Below, piece after piece: positions 25,114 through 34,290 of a stretch of DNA of 64,000 nt. Numbering within the stretch: position 1 is the stretch's first letter; the number at the start of each line of letters is the position of its first letter. The notes below the pieces were generated by a model, which saw only the letters and a list, made by a program, of their open reading frames with translations, was not told the DNA's origin and ran no database searches. The stretch comes from Rhodoblastus acidophilus (GTDB lineage: Bacteria; Pseudomonadota; Alphaproteobacteria; Rhizobiales; Beijerinckiaceae), in contig NZ_WNKS01000006.1 in NCBI RefSeq assembly GCF_009720655.1, positions 154,243-218,242 on the forward strand. The letters run 5' to 3'. The position numbers and the translations under genes are program-made.

Positions 25114-25452
25114 CTATTCGGGTTTGCGGCACACCTGCACATAGGGGTGGCGGAAATCCCAGTCGTCAAAGACCACACGCTGGCGGAAGACGCAATTCGT
25201 CTTGCCCGCGTGGGGGGCGTAGACTTTCATCGGGCGGCCCGCGTCCCAGCGGGTGCGGTCCATATAGGCGTTGGGATCGTACTTGTACTGACCGGACGTC
25301 CAGAACGTGCCCGGATCGATCGGACCGGGATCGACGTCGTAATAGGCCACGCCGTTGGCGGTCCTGATCTGCGCGCGCGCCTCCGAGGCGAGGGTCGCGG
25401 CGCCAATCAGCGCGACGCACACGGTGGAAAGGCGCACAAAATTTCCGAACAT
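25114..25452 (-). CDS. Small exported protein of unknown function
   Basis: 112 residues with a clear signal peptide (MFGNFVRLSTVCVALIGAATLASEARA). The mature ~85 residues are rich in Tyr, Trp, Asp and Arg, including YYDVDPGPIDPGTFW and CVFRQRVVFDDWDFRHPYVQ. The two cysteines near the C-terminus (TNCVF, QVCRK) may form one disulfide. No family was recognised. Its upstream neighbour on the same strand is PBP1A, about 100 bases away. Confidence 0.65.
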   Translation of the reverse strand: MFGNFVRLSTVCVALIGAATLASEARAQIRTANGVAYYDVDPGPIDPGTFWTSGQYKYDPNAYMDRTRWDAGRPMKVYAPHAGKTNCVFRQRVVFDDWDFRHPYVQVCRKPE

Positions 25453-25549
25453 CTAAACCTCTTTCGCCGGAGAGCAGGCGGGCCGGCTCCGGCGCCCCGC
25501 CAGAGTAGCGCGATCGATGCGCCCTGCCCATAAAATTCCCTGCGCCGCC

Positions 25550-27769
25550 TTAATCGTCGCTGAACAGCTTTTCGAAGAAATTCCGGTCGTCGCGCGCCTG
25601 GCGGGCGGTGCGGCCGGTCGGAATGTCGGCAGGTGGCGTCGGCTCCTCGTCGCGGTCGAAACCCGGAATCCGTTCCGGCGGGCGCGGCGGCGGGGCCGAA
25701 CCGCGTCCGGCGCTGGAGAAGACCACGGGCGCCGAAGGGTTGCTGGTGTCGAGATGCTGAACCGGCGCCTGCGGCTGCGCCGGCTCGCGCGGCGCCTCCG
25801 GCTGCGGCCAGAGAGAGGCCGGCAGGCCGCCAAGACTCTCGTTGCGCCAGCCGCCGGTCGGCAGGCCCGCAACGACTTGGCCCTTCAAAGCCTCGCGCAT
25901 GTAGCGGCTCCAGATGTCCACCGGCAGATTGGCGCCGGAGGCCTTTTTCGTCGGCGAATTGTCGTCGTTGCCGAGCCAGACGCCGGTCACCAGCTGGCTG
26001 GTGTAGCCGACGAACCAGGCGTCGCGGTAATCCTGGCTTGTGCCGGTCTTGCCCGCCGCCTCCCAGCCCGGCAGGTCGGCTTTTCGCGCGGTGCCGATGA
26101 TCAGGGTCTGTTGCAGCATGCTGTTCATCATGGCGACATAGGTGGGGTCGATCACCCGGCCGTTGCTGGAGCCTTTGCGGGCGTACAAAAGCTTGCCGTC
26201 GGCGGTGCGCACTTTGGTGATGATGTGGCTCTGCACGCCAATGCCGCCATTGGCCAAGGGGACGTAGGCCGTGACCAGCTCCAGCGGCGACACCACGGAG
26301 GTGCCAAGCGCGATCGAGGCGTTGGGATCCAGCTTTGAAGAAATGCCGAGCCGGTGCGCCGTCTGGACCACCGCGCGCGGGCCGACATCGAGGCCGAGCC
26401 GCACCGCCACGGTGTTGAGCGACAGCGCCAGCGCCGTGGTGAGATTGACCTCGCCCATATATTTGTGGGTGGAGTTTTCCGGCTGCCAGCCCTTCACATT
26501 GATGGGCGCGTCCTCGCGGGTCGAATCGGGCGTCAAACCTTTTTCCAGCGCGGTGAGGTAAACAAACGGCTTGAACGCGGAGCCGGGCTGGCGGCGCGCG
26601 GAGACGGCGCGGTTGAATTGGCTTTCCTCGTAATTGCGCCCGCCGATCAGGGCGCGGATCGCGCCGGTCGGGTCCACCGACACCAGCGCGCCCTGGGTCA
26701 CGCCGAATTTTCCGCCGCTCTGCGCCAGAACGGCGTTCAGCGCCCGCTCGCCCGCCGCCTGCATCATCGGATTGACGGTGGTGGTGACGACAATGTCCTC
26801 GTCGATGGCGCCGATGGTCTCGTCGAGCGTGTCCATCACATAGTCGGCGGCGTAGTTGAGCGTGCTGGCGTCCTTACCCTTGACCGCGCGGGCGGGCCGG
26901 GCGAGGGCCAGTTGCGCCATGGCCTCGGTGATATGGCCTTCCTGCGCCATGGCCGCGATCACCATGTTCGCCCGCTCGACGGCGGCGGATTCGTAATGGT
27001 TCGGCGCGAGTCTTGTGGGCGCCTTCATCAGGCCGGCGAGCATGGCGGCCTCGGCCAGCGTCGCGTCGCGCGAGGGGTGACCGAAATATTTGAGCGAGGC
27101 GGCGTCCACCCCATATGCGCCGCTGCCGAAATAGACGCGGTTGAGATAGAGTTCGAGAATCTGGTCCTTGGAATATTTGTGCTCCAGCCACAGCGCCAGA
27201 ATCGCTTCCTGGATTTTGCGCGAGAACGTGCGCTCCTGGGTCAGGAAAAGGTTCTTGGCGAGCTGCTGCGTGAGCGTCGAGCCGCCCTGCATGCCGCCCT
27301 TGCCGGTGACGTTGCGGGCGAGCGCGCGGGCGATGCCGACGGGATCGACGCCGTAATGGCTGTAAAACCGGCGGTCCTCGATGGCGATGAAGGCTTTGGG
27401 CAGATAGGGCGGCAAGTCCTGCAAGCGCACCGCCGCGCCGCCGGTGTCGCCGCGATTGGCGAGCAGGCTGCCGTCCATGCCGAGAATGGCGATGTTGGGC
27501 GGGCGCTTGGGGACGGCGAGATGGTCGATCTGCGGCAGTTGCGAGCCGTAATAGACGAACAGGCCGCCGGCGCCGATCACGCCCCAGACGCCGAGCACGA
27601 AGGTCCAGTAAAACAGGCCGCCGAACAGCGAGCGGCGCTTTTTCTTTTTTTCGGCTTTGGGCGCGGCTTTCCTCGCCTTGGGCGCGGGCGCGCGCGCGTC
27701 GGGTTCGACGGGCGGCGCGGAGGCGTCAAAGGTCGGCTCGATCCGTTCGCCGCGTTTCTTCCGCGCCAT
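25550..27769 (-). CDS. mrcA: Penicillin-binding protein 1A (bifunctional transglycosylase/transpeptidase)
   Basis: 739 residues. A Lys/Arg/Ala-rich cytoplasmic tail (1-48) precedes one transmembrane helix (~50-75). The GT51 glycosyltransferase block has AIEDRRFYSHYGVD near 130 and QGGSTLTQQLAKN. The transpeptidase domain has the active-site Ser in QPGSAFKP (~394), SLNT (~450) and KTGTSQ (~573). A Pro-rich C-terminal tail follows. It polymerises and cross-links peptidoglycan at the inner membrane. Confidence 0.95.
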   Translation of the reverse strand: MARKKRGERIEPTFDASAPPVEPDARAPAPKARKAAPKAEKKKKRRSLFGGLFYWTFVLGVWGVIGAGGLFVYYGSQLPQIDHLAVPKRPPNIAILGMDGSLLANRGDTGGAAVRLQDLPPYLPKAFIAIEDRRFYSHYGVDPVGIARALARNVTGKGGMQGGSTLTQQLAKNLFLTQERTFSRKIQEAILALWLEHKYSKDQILELYLNRVYFGSGAYGVDAASLKYFGHPSRDATLAEAAMLAGLMKAPTRLAPNHYESAAVERANMVIAAMAQEGHITEAMAQLALARPARAVKGKDASTLNYAADYVMDTLDETIGAIDEDIVVTTTVNPMMQAAGERALNAVLAQSGGKFGVTQGALVSVDPTGAIRALIGGRNYEESQFNRAVSARRQPGSAFKPFVYLTALEKGLTPDSTREDAPINVKGWQPENSTHKYMGEVNLTTALALSLNTVAVRLGLDVGPRAVVQTAHRLGISSKLDPNASIALGTSVVSPLELVTAYVPLANGGIGVQSHIITKVRTADGKLLYARKGSSNGRVIDPTYVAMMNSMLQQTLIIGTARKADLPGWEAAGKTGTSQDYRDAWFVGYTSQLVTGVWLGNDDNSPTKKASGANLPVDIWSRYMREALKGQVVAGLPTGGWRNESLGGLPASLWPQPEAPREPAQPQAPVQHLDTSNPSAPVVFSSAGRGSAPPPRPPERIPGFDRDEEPTPPADIPTGRTARQARDDRNFFEKLFSDD

Positions 27770-27823
27770 GTCTTTCAGGTCCGAATTGGTGAAACCGGCC
27801 TTTTCGAGCTTAAGTTGGGCGAA

Positions 27824-28585
27824 TTAAGGGCCGGTTAAGGATGGGGCGGCGTCATCCTTGAGCTGGACGCCGCTCAGCCCCCGTCTCAGCGATTCCCTCA
27901 GGAGCCACAGGGTTTTGCGCGCGGCTTCGGTGCAAGACAAACCGTCCGGGCGGATGTTTGAAATGCAGTTGCGCTCGGCGTCGGTGCGCCCGATTCTGGG
28001 CGCGTGGGTGAGATAAAGCCCCATGGAATCGGGCGAGGACAGGCCGGGGCGCTCGCCGATCAGGACGATCACGATTTTGGCGCGTAAAATTTCGCCGATC
28101 TCGTCGCCCAGCGCGACGCGGCCTTGCAGCGCGAGGGTCGTGGGGCCGAGGGTCAGCCCCGAGTCTTTCGCCAGCGGCAGGAAGGCGGTGAGAAATTTTT
28201 CCGCGTTGGTCTCGATGGCGAACGAGGACAAGCCGTCCGCCACCACAAGCGCGACATCGCAGGGTGAGGCCTCCAGGGCGACGAGTTTTTCGCGCGAGGG
28301 CGCGTCCAGGCGGCGGCCGAGGTCGGGGCGTTGCAGATAAGTTCCCCGGTCGGGAGCGGCGCTGTGCGCGCGCACAATTTTCAGGCCGAGGCCGCGCAAG
28401 TCTTCGAAAACCTTGTCGGCGTCGAGCGGGCGATGCACGGCGTCGCGCGCCTGGGCGTGGTCGAACTGGAAGTTCAAATGCGCCGAGGTCGGCAGGCTGG
28501 TGCCGGCGCGGCCCAAAGCGATGCGCGCCGCCGTGAGTTTTCGGAACTCGGTCCAGGGGTTTGTGGTGACTTCGCTTTTTTTCAT
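27824..28585 (-). CDS. eutC: Ethanolamine ammonia-lyase small subunit
   Basis: 253 residues, close to the usual EutC length. Conserved blocks ARIALGRAGTSLPT, FQFDHAQARDAVH, VVADGLSSFAIETN and the C-terminal GRTDAERNCISNIRPDGL (partial) with EAARKTLWLL are typical. EutC binds adenosylcobalamin together with EutB to deaminate ethanolamine to acetaldehyde and ammonia. It starts seven bases after the eutB stop, forming a two-gene unit. No eutA reactivase, microcompartment or transporter gene is next to it. Confidence 0.94.
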   Translation of the reverse strand: MKKSEVTTNPWTEFRKLTAARIALGRAGTSLPTSAHLNFQFDHAQARDAVHRPLDADKVFEDLRGLGLKIVRAHSAAPDRGTYLQRPDLGRRLDAPSREKLVALEASPCDVALVVADGLSSFAIETNAEKFLTAFLPLAKDSGLTLGPTTLALQGRVALGDEIGEILRAKIVIVLIGERPGLSSPDSMGLYLTHAPRIGRTDAERNCISNIRPDGLSCTEAARKTLWLLRESLRRGLSGVQLKDDAAPSLTGP

Positions 28586-28592
28586 GCGCGCC

Positions 28593-29963
28593 TCACGCCA
28601 GTTGCGGTAGGCGAAGGGGGTTCGCCGCGTTGAGTTTTATTTGCGCAACGCTTTCGAATATGCCCGCCCGCTCCAGCCAGTCGGCGAACTCGGGCGCCGG
28701 CGCGAGGTTGAGAACACGGCGCGCGTAGAGCGCGTCATGAAAACTGGTCGTCTGGTAGTTGAGCATGATGTCGTCGGCGCCGGGCACGCCCATGATGAAA
28801 TTGACTCCGGCCGCGCCCAAAAGGGTCAGCAGCATATCCATGTCATCCTGGTCGGCCTCAGCGTGGTTGGTGTAGCAAATGTCGCAGCCCATTGGGACGC
28901 CCAAGAGCTTGCCGCAAAAATGGTCTTCCAGGCCGGCGCGGATGATTTGCTTGCCGTTATACAGATATTCGGGGCCGATGAAGCCGACCACCGTGTTGAC
29001 CAGCAGCGGGTTGAAGGCGCGGGCCACCGCATAGGCGCGGGCCTCGAGGGTTTGCTGGTCGACGCCGTGGTGGGCCTCGGCCGACAGCGCCGACCCCTGC
29101 CCCGTCTCAAAATACATGACGTTGTCGCCTCCGCGCTTGAGCGACAGGCCGGCGTCGTGGCCTTCTCGCAGCAGCGCGAGATCGACGCCAAAACTTTTGT
29201 TGGCCGCCTCCGTGCCGGCGATGGACTGAAAAACGAGGTCCACCGGCGCGCCTCGGGCGATGGCCTCGATGGTCGTGGTGACGTGGGCGAGCACGCAGGA
29301 TTGGGTGGGGATGTTTTGGCGCAAAATGATCTCGTCGAGCATGTGCAGCAGTGTGATCACCGCCGGCACCGAATCGCTGGCCGGATTGATGCCGATCACC
29401 GCATCGCCCGCGCCATACATGAGGCCGTCGAGCACGCTCGCGGCGATGCCGGCGGGGTCGTCGGTGGGGTGATTGGGTTGCAGCCGCGTCGACAGCCGGC
29501 CGGCGAGACCCAGCGTGTTGCGGAATTTTGTCACCACCCGGCATTTGCGCGCGACCAGGATCAGGTCTTGCACGCGCATGATTTTTGAGACCGCCGCCGC
29601 CATTTCCGGCGTCAGGCCGGGCGCGAGGGTTTTGAGCGCGGCCTCGTCAGCGGCGTCGGAGAGCAGCCAGTTGCGAAAATCGCCGACGGTGAGATGGGAG
29701 ACCTTCGAAAAATTTTCGGCGTCGTGGCTGTCCACGATGAGACGGGTCACCTCGTCGTCTTCGTAGGGGATGACCTGTTCGCTGAGAAAAGTTTTGAGCG
29801 GCAGGTCGGCGAGCGCCATTTGCGCGGCGACACGCTCGCTTTCGTCGGACGCCGCCACGCCCGCCAGAAAATCGCCGGAACGGGCCGGCGTCGCCTTCGC
29901 CAAAAGCGTTTTGAGGTCGGAAAAGCGATAGGTCAGGCCTCGGATCGTGTGCTGAAAAACCAT
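28593..29963 (-). CDS. eutB: Ethanolamine ammonia-lyase large subunit
   Basis: 456 residues. Conserved EutB blocks include NTLGLAGRLSTRLQPNHPTD (20-residue window), GDAVIGINPASDS, FQSIAGTEAANKSFGVD and GCDICYTNHAEADQDDMD. EutB forms the TIM barrel that holds the substrate and the cobalamin. The gene follows the vapC-like gene by 9 bases on the same strand, so the pair may be read with the toxin-antitoxin unit. No cobalamin riboswitch was seen upstream. Confidence 0.95.
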   Translation of the reverse strand: MVFQHTIRGLTYRFSDLKTLLAKATPARSGDFLAGVAASDESERVAAQMALADLPLKTFLSEQVIPYEDDEVTRLIVDSHDAENFSKVSHLTVGDFRNWLLSDAADEAALKTLAPGLTPEMAAAVSKIMRVQDLILVARKCRVVTKFRNTLGLAGRLSTRLQPNHPTDDPAGIAASVLDGLMYGAGDAVIGINPASDSVPAVITLLHMLDEIILRQNIPTQSCVLAHVTTTIEAIARGAPVDLVFQSIAGTEAANKSFGVDLALLREGHDAGLSLKRGGDNVMYFETGQGSALSAEAHHGVDQQTLEARAYAVARAFNPLLVNTVVGFIGPEYLYNGKQIIRAGLEDHFCGKLLGVPMGCDICYTNHAEADQDDMDMLLTLLGAAGVNFIMGVPGADDIMLNYQTTSFHDALYARRVLNLAPAPEFADWLERAGIFESVAQIKLNAANPLRLPQLA

Positions 29964-29972
29964 CGCTGCTCC

Positions 29973-30353
29973 TCAGGGCTCGCGGACCGCGGCCGGCGCC
30001 GCTTTCGCGAAAGCTTTTTTGTCGAAGGTGATGAAGGCGTCGCAGCCGCCCGCCGCGGCCAGATGCAGGGCGTCGGCGAAATCCAGCCCGCCTTCGGCCA
30101 GGGTGAGCGCTGCTTCCGCCCGCGCGGGGTCTTCAAAATGCACAGTTGCAAGACCGGCGAAGGCGCGCAGGGCGGCGAGGACATCGCGCTTTTCGAAACC
30201 ATAGGCGCCGCGCAAGACCCACTCGGTTTCGAGAAGGACGGTGGTGGCGACGAAAACCTCGGCTTCGCCAAAAAATTTTTTAGCCCTGGCGGCCTGGTCG
30301 GGGTCGTCGTTGGTGAGCAGCCGGACGATGATGTTGGTGTCAATCGCCAGCAT
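29973..30353 (-). CDS. vapC: PIN-domain toxin, VapC family
   Basis: 126 residues. The acidic PIN-domain residues are visible: Asp5 in AIDTNIIVR, Glu in LLETEWVL, Asp in GLDFADALHL and Asp in FITFDKKAF, which coordinate Mg2+ in the ribonuclease site. VapC toxins cleave tRNA or rRNA when the antitoxin is lost. It overlaps the upstream AbrB-type antitoxin gene by 14 bases, the usual antitoxin-first order. Confidence 0.9.
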   Translation of the reverse strand: MLAIDTNIIVRLLTNDDPDQAARAKKFFGEAEVFVATTVLLETEWVLRGAYGFEKRDVLAALRAFAGLATVHFEDPARAEAALTLAEGGLDFADALHLAAAGGCDAFITFDKKAFAKAAPAAVREP

Positions 30354-30606
30354 GTTTTCGCGCTTCCGCGAGAATCGCAGCGTCCATCTCCTCGACCGCG
30401 CGGGCGCGCCCGTCGGTCTTGAGACAGGCGAAAACGTCGGACATCTGCGTGGTTTCGAACAGCGGCGCGCGCTTGAGCAGCACGCCGTCGCCCACTTCCT
30501 CCACCACCAGCCGCGTTCCGGCCGGCCAGTTTCGATGCTCGCGCACGGCCTTGGGCAGAATCACCTGCCCCTTGGTGGACACGGTCGTGGTCAGGCGCTC
30601 GCTCAT
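30340..30606 (-). CDS. vapB: AbrB/MazE-type antitoxin
   Basis: 88 residues from ATG 30606 (MSERLTTTVSTKGQVILP). The swapped-hairpin AbrB DNA-binding domain is recognisable in STKGQVILPKAVREHRNW and GTRLVVEEVGDGVLLK. The C-terminal part (SDVFACLKTDGRARAVEEMD, partial) would cover the PIN-domain toxin. Such antitoxins repress their own promoter, which should lie in the ~147 bases shared with the divergent dnaN. Confidence 0.88.
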   Translation of the reverse strand: MSERLTTTVSTKGQVILPKAVREHRNWPAGTRLVVEEVGDGVLLKRAPLFETTQMSDVFACLKTDGRARAVEEMDAAILAEARKHAGD

Positions 30607-30753
30607 GCGGCCCTCCAGAGTAAGACAGGGGTAAGATAGGCGTGATCCACAACAATCGCAATGGATTTGCCGTGGATTGCGCGCCAAAACCCTTGCCTTG
30701 TGCGCCGCAGAGGGGCAGTCTTGCCGCCCTTTTATTGGTTTCGGTTCGCGAAA

Positions 30754-31869
30754 ATGAAAGTCACGCTTGAGAGATCGGCTTTGCTCAAATCGCTGGGGCA
30801 CGTGCATCGCGTGGTCGAGCGGCGCAACACCATTCCGATCCTGTCCAACGTCCTGCTCAGCGCCAGCGGCGACGGTTTGCAGCTCAAGGCGACCGACCTC
30901 GACCTGGAAGTGACCGAAATCACCCCCGCCGACATCGGCCAGAAGGGCGCGACCACCCTGCCCGCCCACACGCTCTACGAAATCGTGCGCAAATTGCCCG
31001 ATGGCGCGCAGGTGTCGCTGGAGGCCGGCGACAATGGCCAGTTGCAATTGCGCTCCGGGCGCTCGCGCTTCAACCTGCAAAGCCTGCCCGAAGGCGATTT
31101 TCCCGATCTCGCCACCGGCGACCTGACCCACGCGTTCAAGATCGCCGCGCCCGAGTTGAAGCGGCTGATCGACAAGACGCAATTCGCCATTTCCAACGAG
31201 GAAACCCGCTACTACCTCAACGGCGTGTTCATGCATGTCGCCGAAGTGGACGGTCAGGCGTTTTTGCGCGCGGTCGCCACCGACGGACACCGGCTGGCGC
31301 GGCTTGAGACGCCCGCGCCTTCGGGCGCCGTGGGCATGCCCGGCATCATCATCCCGCGCAAAGCGGTCGCGGAAGTGCAAAAGCTGATCGAGGACCCGGA
31401 GGCGGAGATCGGGGTTGAGCTGTCCTCGACCAAGATTCGGTTCACCATCGGTCCCGTGGTGCTGACGACAAAATTGATCGACGGCTCCTTCCCCGACTAC
31501 GCGCGGGTCATTCCGACCCAGAACGACAAGTTCTTGACCGTCGAACGAAAAGATTTCGCGGAAGCCGTGGACCGCGTGTCCACCATTTCGTCCGAGCGCG
31601 GACGCGCCGTGAAACTGGCGGTGTCAGAGGGAAAACTGGTCCTTTCCGTCACCAATCCGGATTCCGGCTCGGCGGTAGAAGAGCTGGAAGTCGATTACGA
31701 TGGGGGAGCCCTCGAAATCGGCTTCAACGCCCGCTACCTCCTCGACATCGCCGGGCAACTCGACAGCGACACCGCCCTGTTCAAGATGAACGATTCGGGG
31801 TCGCCGACCATCATCATGGACCGCGACGGCGCGAGCGCGCTTTACGTCCTGATGCCGATGCGGGTGTGA
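30754..31869 (+). CDS. dnaN: DNA polymerase III beta subunit (sliding clamp)
   Basis: 371 residues from ATG 30754 (MKVTLERSALLKSLGHVH); the longer frame from 30661 was rejected because the conserved clamp N-terminus begins here. Three clamp repeats are present, with YYLNGVF, ATDGHRLA and the C-terminal YVLMPMRV that ends most DnaN proteins. It tethers the replicative polymerase to DNA. dnaA is not in view, and the gene immediately downstream is a foreign-looking ATPase, not recF. Confidence 0.97.
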   Translation: MKVTLERSALLKSLGHVHRVVERRNTIPILSNVLLSASGDGLQLKATDLDLEVTEITPADIGQKGATTLPAHTLYEIVRKLPDGAQVSLEAGDNGQLQLRSGRSRFNLQSLPEGDFPDLATGDLTHAFKIAAPELKRLIDKTQFAISNEETRYYLNGVFMHVAEVDGQAFLRAVATDGHRLARLETPAPSGAVGMPGIIIPRKAVAEVQKLIEDPEAEIGVELSSTKIRFTIGPVVLTTKLIDGSFPDYARVIPTQNDKFLTVERKDFAEAVDRVSTISSERGRAVKLAVSEGKLVLSVTNPDSGSAVEELEVDYDGGALEIGFNARYLLDIAGQLDSDTALFKMNDSGSPTIIMDRDGASALYVLMPMRV

Positions 31870-31925
31870 TCCGCGAAGTTGCACAGCACTTAGAGATAGA
31901 ATTGAATAAATTTCATGGAGCAACC

Positions 31926-33440
31926 ATGATCGCTAACTGGATTGAGTTCGGACAGGTATCCGCAGAACGCGACGATAACCTTTCCGAGTATTTTTTTGAG
32001 AACGGCGTCCTCCAGTTAGTAATCGGAAACCGCCATCAATTCCTTGTTCTTGGACGCAAAGGCGCAGGAAAAACCGCTGTTTTCAAGCACCTATCAGAAA
32101 ACCCGAAGAAGTTTCTCGGCCCTAACGACATAGCAACTAGTCTGTCCCTTCAAAACTATAGCTGGGATGTACACAGTTTATTATCCACCGACGGAAAAGC
32201 ACCTTCATTAGCTTATATTCACTCATGGAAATACGTAATATATCTGTTTGCTCTCAAAGAATTGATTAGCAAGAATATCAACTCTCCTAAAATCAAAATT
32301 GCTAAACAAATTATTGAAAAAGTCTACACATCTCCATTCCCCAAACTCGGCGACGTGCTTGGGCAAAAATTGCTACAATTGAGCAAACTGAAACTGCCCA
32401 GTGGTACACTTGATTTTGATGGCTTTGAAATTGACAAAGTTGGCATGTCCGGTGGTGAAATTACATTTAGCGACGTCAAGAAAAACAACTCTCTCCAAAT
32501 CTCCTTAAACAGGTCGCTTGAACGCCTGTCCGATATATTCGAGGATGCCCTGTTAGACACCCTTGGTCAAGAGAGGCGTGTCTTTGTAACCTTTGATAGG
32601 ATCGACGAAGCTTGGGATTCTGCTTCGTTTGAATCTAGTCAACGGATTATTGCAGGACTTATCGGAGCTGCTGAAGCTATTAGCGGAAAATTTAGAGGCG
32701 TTTTGCGCCCTGTAATTTTCTTGCGCGAGGACATATTCGACACATTGTCTCTGAATGATAAAAACAAACTGAAGTCCGACTGCGGACAGCTTCTTGCATG
32801 GACCAAAGACGGTCTTTCTCGCATGATTTTGGAGCGGGTGAACTTTTTCGCGCGCAAATCAAATAATAGTGAGTTCGCAGACATAGATGGACTTTTTGAT
32901 CGCAACCAGATGCGCCAAGCGAGAGCACCCTTCGATTACATCATGCTTCGAACGATGCTTCGACCACGGGACTTCATCAGACTTCTACAGCTTGTAAAAG
33001 AGGATATGCAAAACCGTCAAAACAACCCCTTCGACAAAGACGTTGTAAATAATGAAAAACTGGAATGCCGCTCAATTTATAACGCTGAAGCCAAATACTC
33101 TGATTGGTTGATACAAGAAATTCGCGACGAGTGGCAAGTTCAATTTCCGCGAATCAATACTCTTTTTTCTGCAATACAAAATCACGGGGCAACAACCCTA
33201 ACGGCAGAAGATTTGTGTAATTCGCTAAGACAGCTAGAAAGAATCGCCTCAACACGAGACATCAATGCTGACCTTCGATTCCTTTTTGATAACTCAATCA
33301 TAGGCTTTAGAGTCGGGAAATCGCAGCAGTGGAAGTTTAAGTGCTTCTTCACAGCCCAGGGATTTGTCGAATCTGCTATTTATAAGGTGCACGATGGGCT
33401 TCACAGCGGTCTGAATTTAACCGAACGAAGAAAATCATAG
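31926..33440 (+). CDS. Lone P-loop ATPase in an A+T-rich island (Sll1717-like)
   Basis: 504 residues from ATG 31926 with GGAG six bases upstream; a GTG at 31866 overlapping the dnaN stop is less likely. Walker A GRKGAGKT lies at 43-50, preceded by FENGVLQLVIGNRHQFLVL (partial). A Walker B-like FVTFDRIDEAW is near 218-228. The remaining ~270 residues are helical and charged, with an arginine-containing block MLRTMLRPRDFIRLLQL that could be a sensor region. The order resembles P-loop proteins of the Sll1717 type, whose function is unknown. The gene is markedly A+T-rich and different in codon use from dnaN and the genes beyond. An antiviral or DNA-maintenance role is a hypothesis only. Confidence 0.75.
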   Translation: MIANWIEFGQVSAERDDNLSEYFFENGVLQLVIGNRHQFLVLGRKGAGKTAVFKHLSENPKKFLGPNDIATSLSLQNYSWDVHSLLSTDGKAPSLAYIHSWKYVIYLFALKELISKNINSPKIKIAKQIIEKVYTSPFPKLGDVLGQKLLQLSKLKLPSGTLDFDGFEIDKVGMSGGEITFSDVKKNNSLQISLNRSLERLSDIFEDALLDTLGQERRVFVTFDRIDEAWDSASFESSQRIIAGLIGAAEAISGKFRGVLRPVIFLREDIFDTLSLNDKNKLKSDCGQLLAWTKDGLSRMILERVNFFARKSNNSEFADIDGLFDRNQMRQARAPFDYIMLRTMLRPRDFIRLLQLVKEDMQNRQNNPFDKDVVNNEKLECRSIYNAEAKYSDWLIQEIRDEWQVQFPRINTLFSAIQNHGATTLTAEDLCNSLRQLERIASTRDINADLRFLFDNSIIGFRVGKSQQWKFKCFFTAQGFVESAIYKVHDGLHSGLNLTERRKS

Positions 33441-33462
33441 CCAACCATTAACAGCGCTCGTC

Positions 33463-33512
33463 ATGCCCGCTCACAATCTTGTGAGACTAACTATGACGCA
33501 TGGGCATTTTTT
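33463..33512 (+). terminator. Terminator-like double hairpin after the island ATPase
   Basis: Inner perfect stem CTCACAA-TC-TTGTGAG (33470-33485) is enclosed by ATGCCC and GGGCAT, with TTTTTT ending the outer arm at 33507-33512. It marks the probable end of the island transcript. Confidence 0.65.
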
Positions 33513-33679
33513 GCATGCAAACGACTGAAGCTGGGGGCTTTCTAACGGCCGCGACGTGCCGCCTCGCCTCGCGGGTTGTGTGAATGCAATCAGGAAGTTA
33601 ATGGTCTGTTAACCTCTTTGATCCCATCATTTTTAGTCAAATTGTTCCTATCGGCTCGGCGCCGCCTCGGGGGATCGCC

Positions 33680-34057
33680 ATGCAAGCCATCTGTGTCATC
33701 GACGACGACGTCCTTATCCGCATCGGCCTTGAAATGGCGCTGAAAAAGGAGGGGTTCGCGGTGCGCGCCTTCTCCTCGGGGTGCGAATTCCTGGAAGAAG
33801 GCGATCTTTCCGAAGTCGGCTGCATCGTCACCGACATCGAAATGCCCGGCGGCGTCACCGGCCTCGATCTCCTCGCCGAAACGCGGAAAACCGCGCCCGA
33901 CTGCCCCGTCGTGGTGATGACGGGCAAGGGCGAAGGCGCGTTCCGATCCGCGGCGCTGGCGCTCGGCGCCCGCGCCTATATCGAAAAGCCGGCTTCGCCG
34001 CGAAAAATCATCGACGCCATCGCCGGCGCGATGCGACCGGCGGTCCTGGCGGCGTAA
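33680..34057 (+). CDS. Single-domain response regulator
   Basis: 125 residues and one receiver domain only. Acidic pair in VIDDDVLIR, phospho-acceptor Asp in CIVTDIEMPGG, switch Thr in VVVMTGKGEG and Lys in YIEKPASPRKII. The GG insert after DIEMP is like FixJ-family receivers. There is no output domain, so it probably passes phosphate onward or acts by protein contact. A cognate kinase is not adjacent. Confidence 0.9.
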   Translation: MQAICVIDDDVLIRIGLEMALKKEGFAVRAFSSGCEFLEEGDLSEVGCIVTDIEMPGGVTGLDLLAETRKTAPDCPVVVMTGKGEGAFRSAALALGARAYIEKPASPRKIIDAIAGAMRPAVLAA

Positions 34058-34153
34058 ACTCGCGGTCGCCGGGGCGCCCCCTCGCCGAAGGCGGCGTGGG
34101 TGTTTGGCGAAACGCTTTCGGTTGTCTTTCCACGCGCCAGTTCAACCCACGGA

Positions 34154-34280
34154 CGTCATGCCCGGCCTTGTGCCGGGCATCCACGCCGGGCCGCGATGGA
34201 AAATGCCGCCGAAATCGCGTTGTGGCGCCGCGTGGATGGCCGGCACAAGGCCGGCCATGACGACACGGAGTTGCATCGCC
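34154..34280. repeat. Family D palindromic repeat, copy 2
   Basis: Left arm GTCATGCCCGGCCTTGTGCC and right arm GGCACAAGGCCGGCCATGAC are complementary, with TGGATGGCCG in between and GGAGTTGCAT following as in copy 1. Lies between the receiver gene and the acetyltransferase. Confidence 0.88.
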
Positions 34281-34290
34281 CGCGTGAGAT

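Noticed and set aside
29950..30000. Cobalamin riboswitch before eutB
   Set aside because: The eutB start lies nine bases behind vapC, leaving no space for a riboswitch, and no B12-box was seen.
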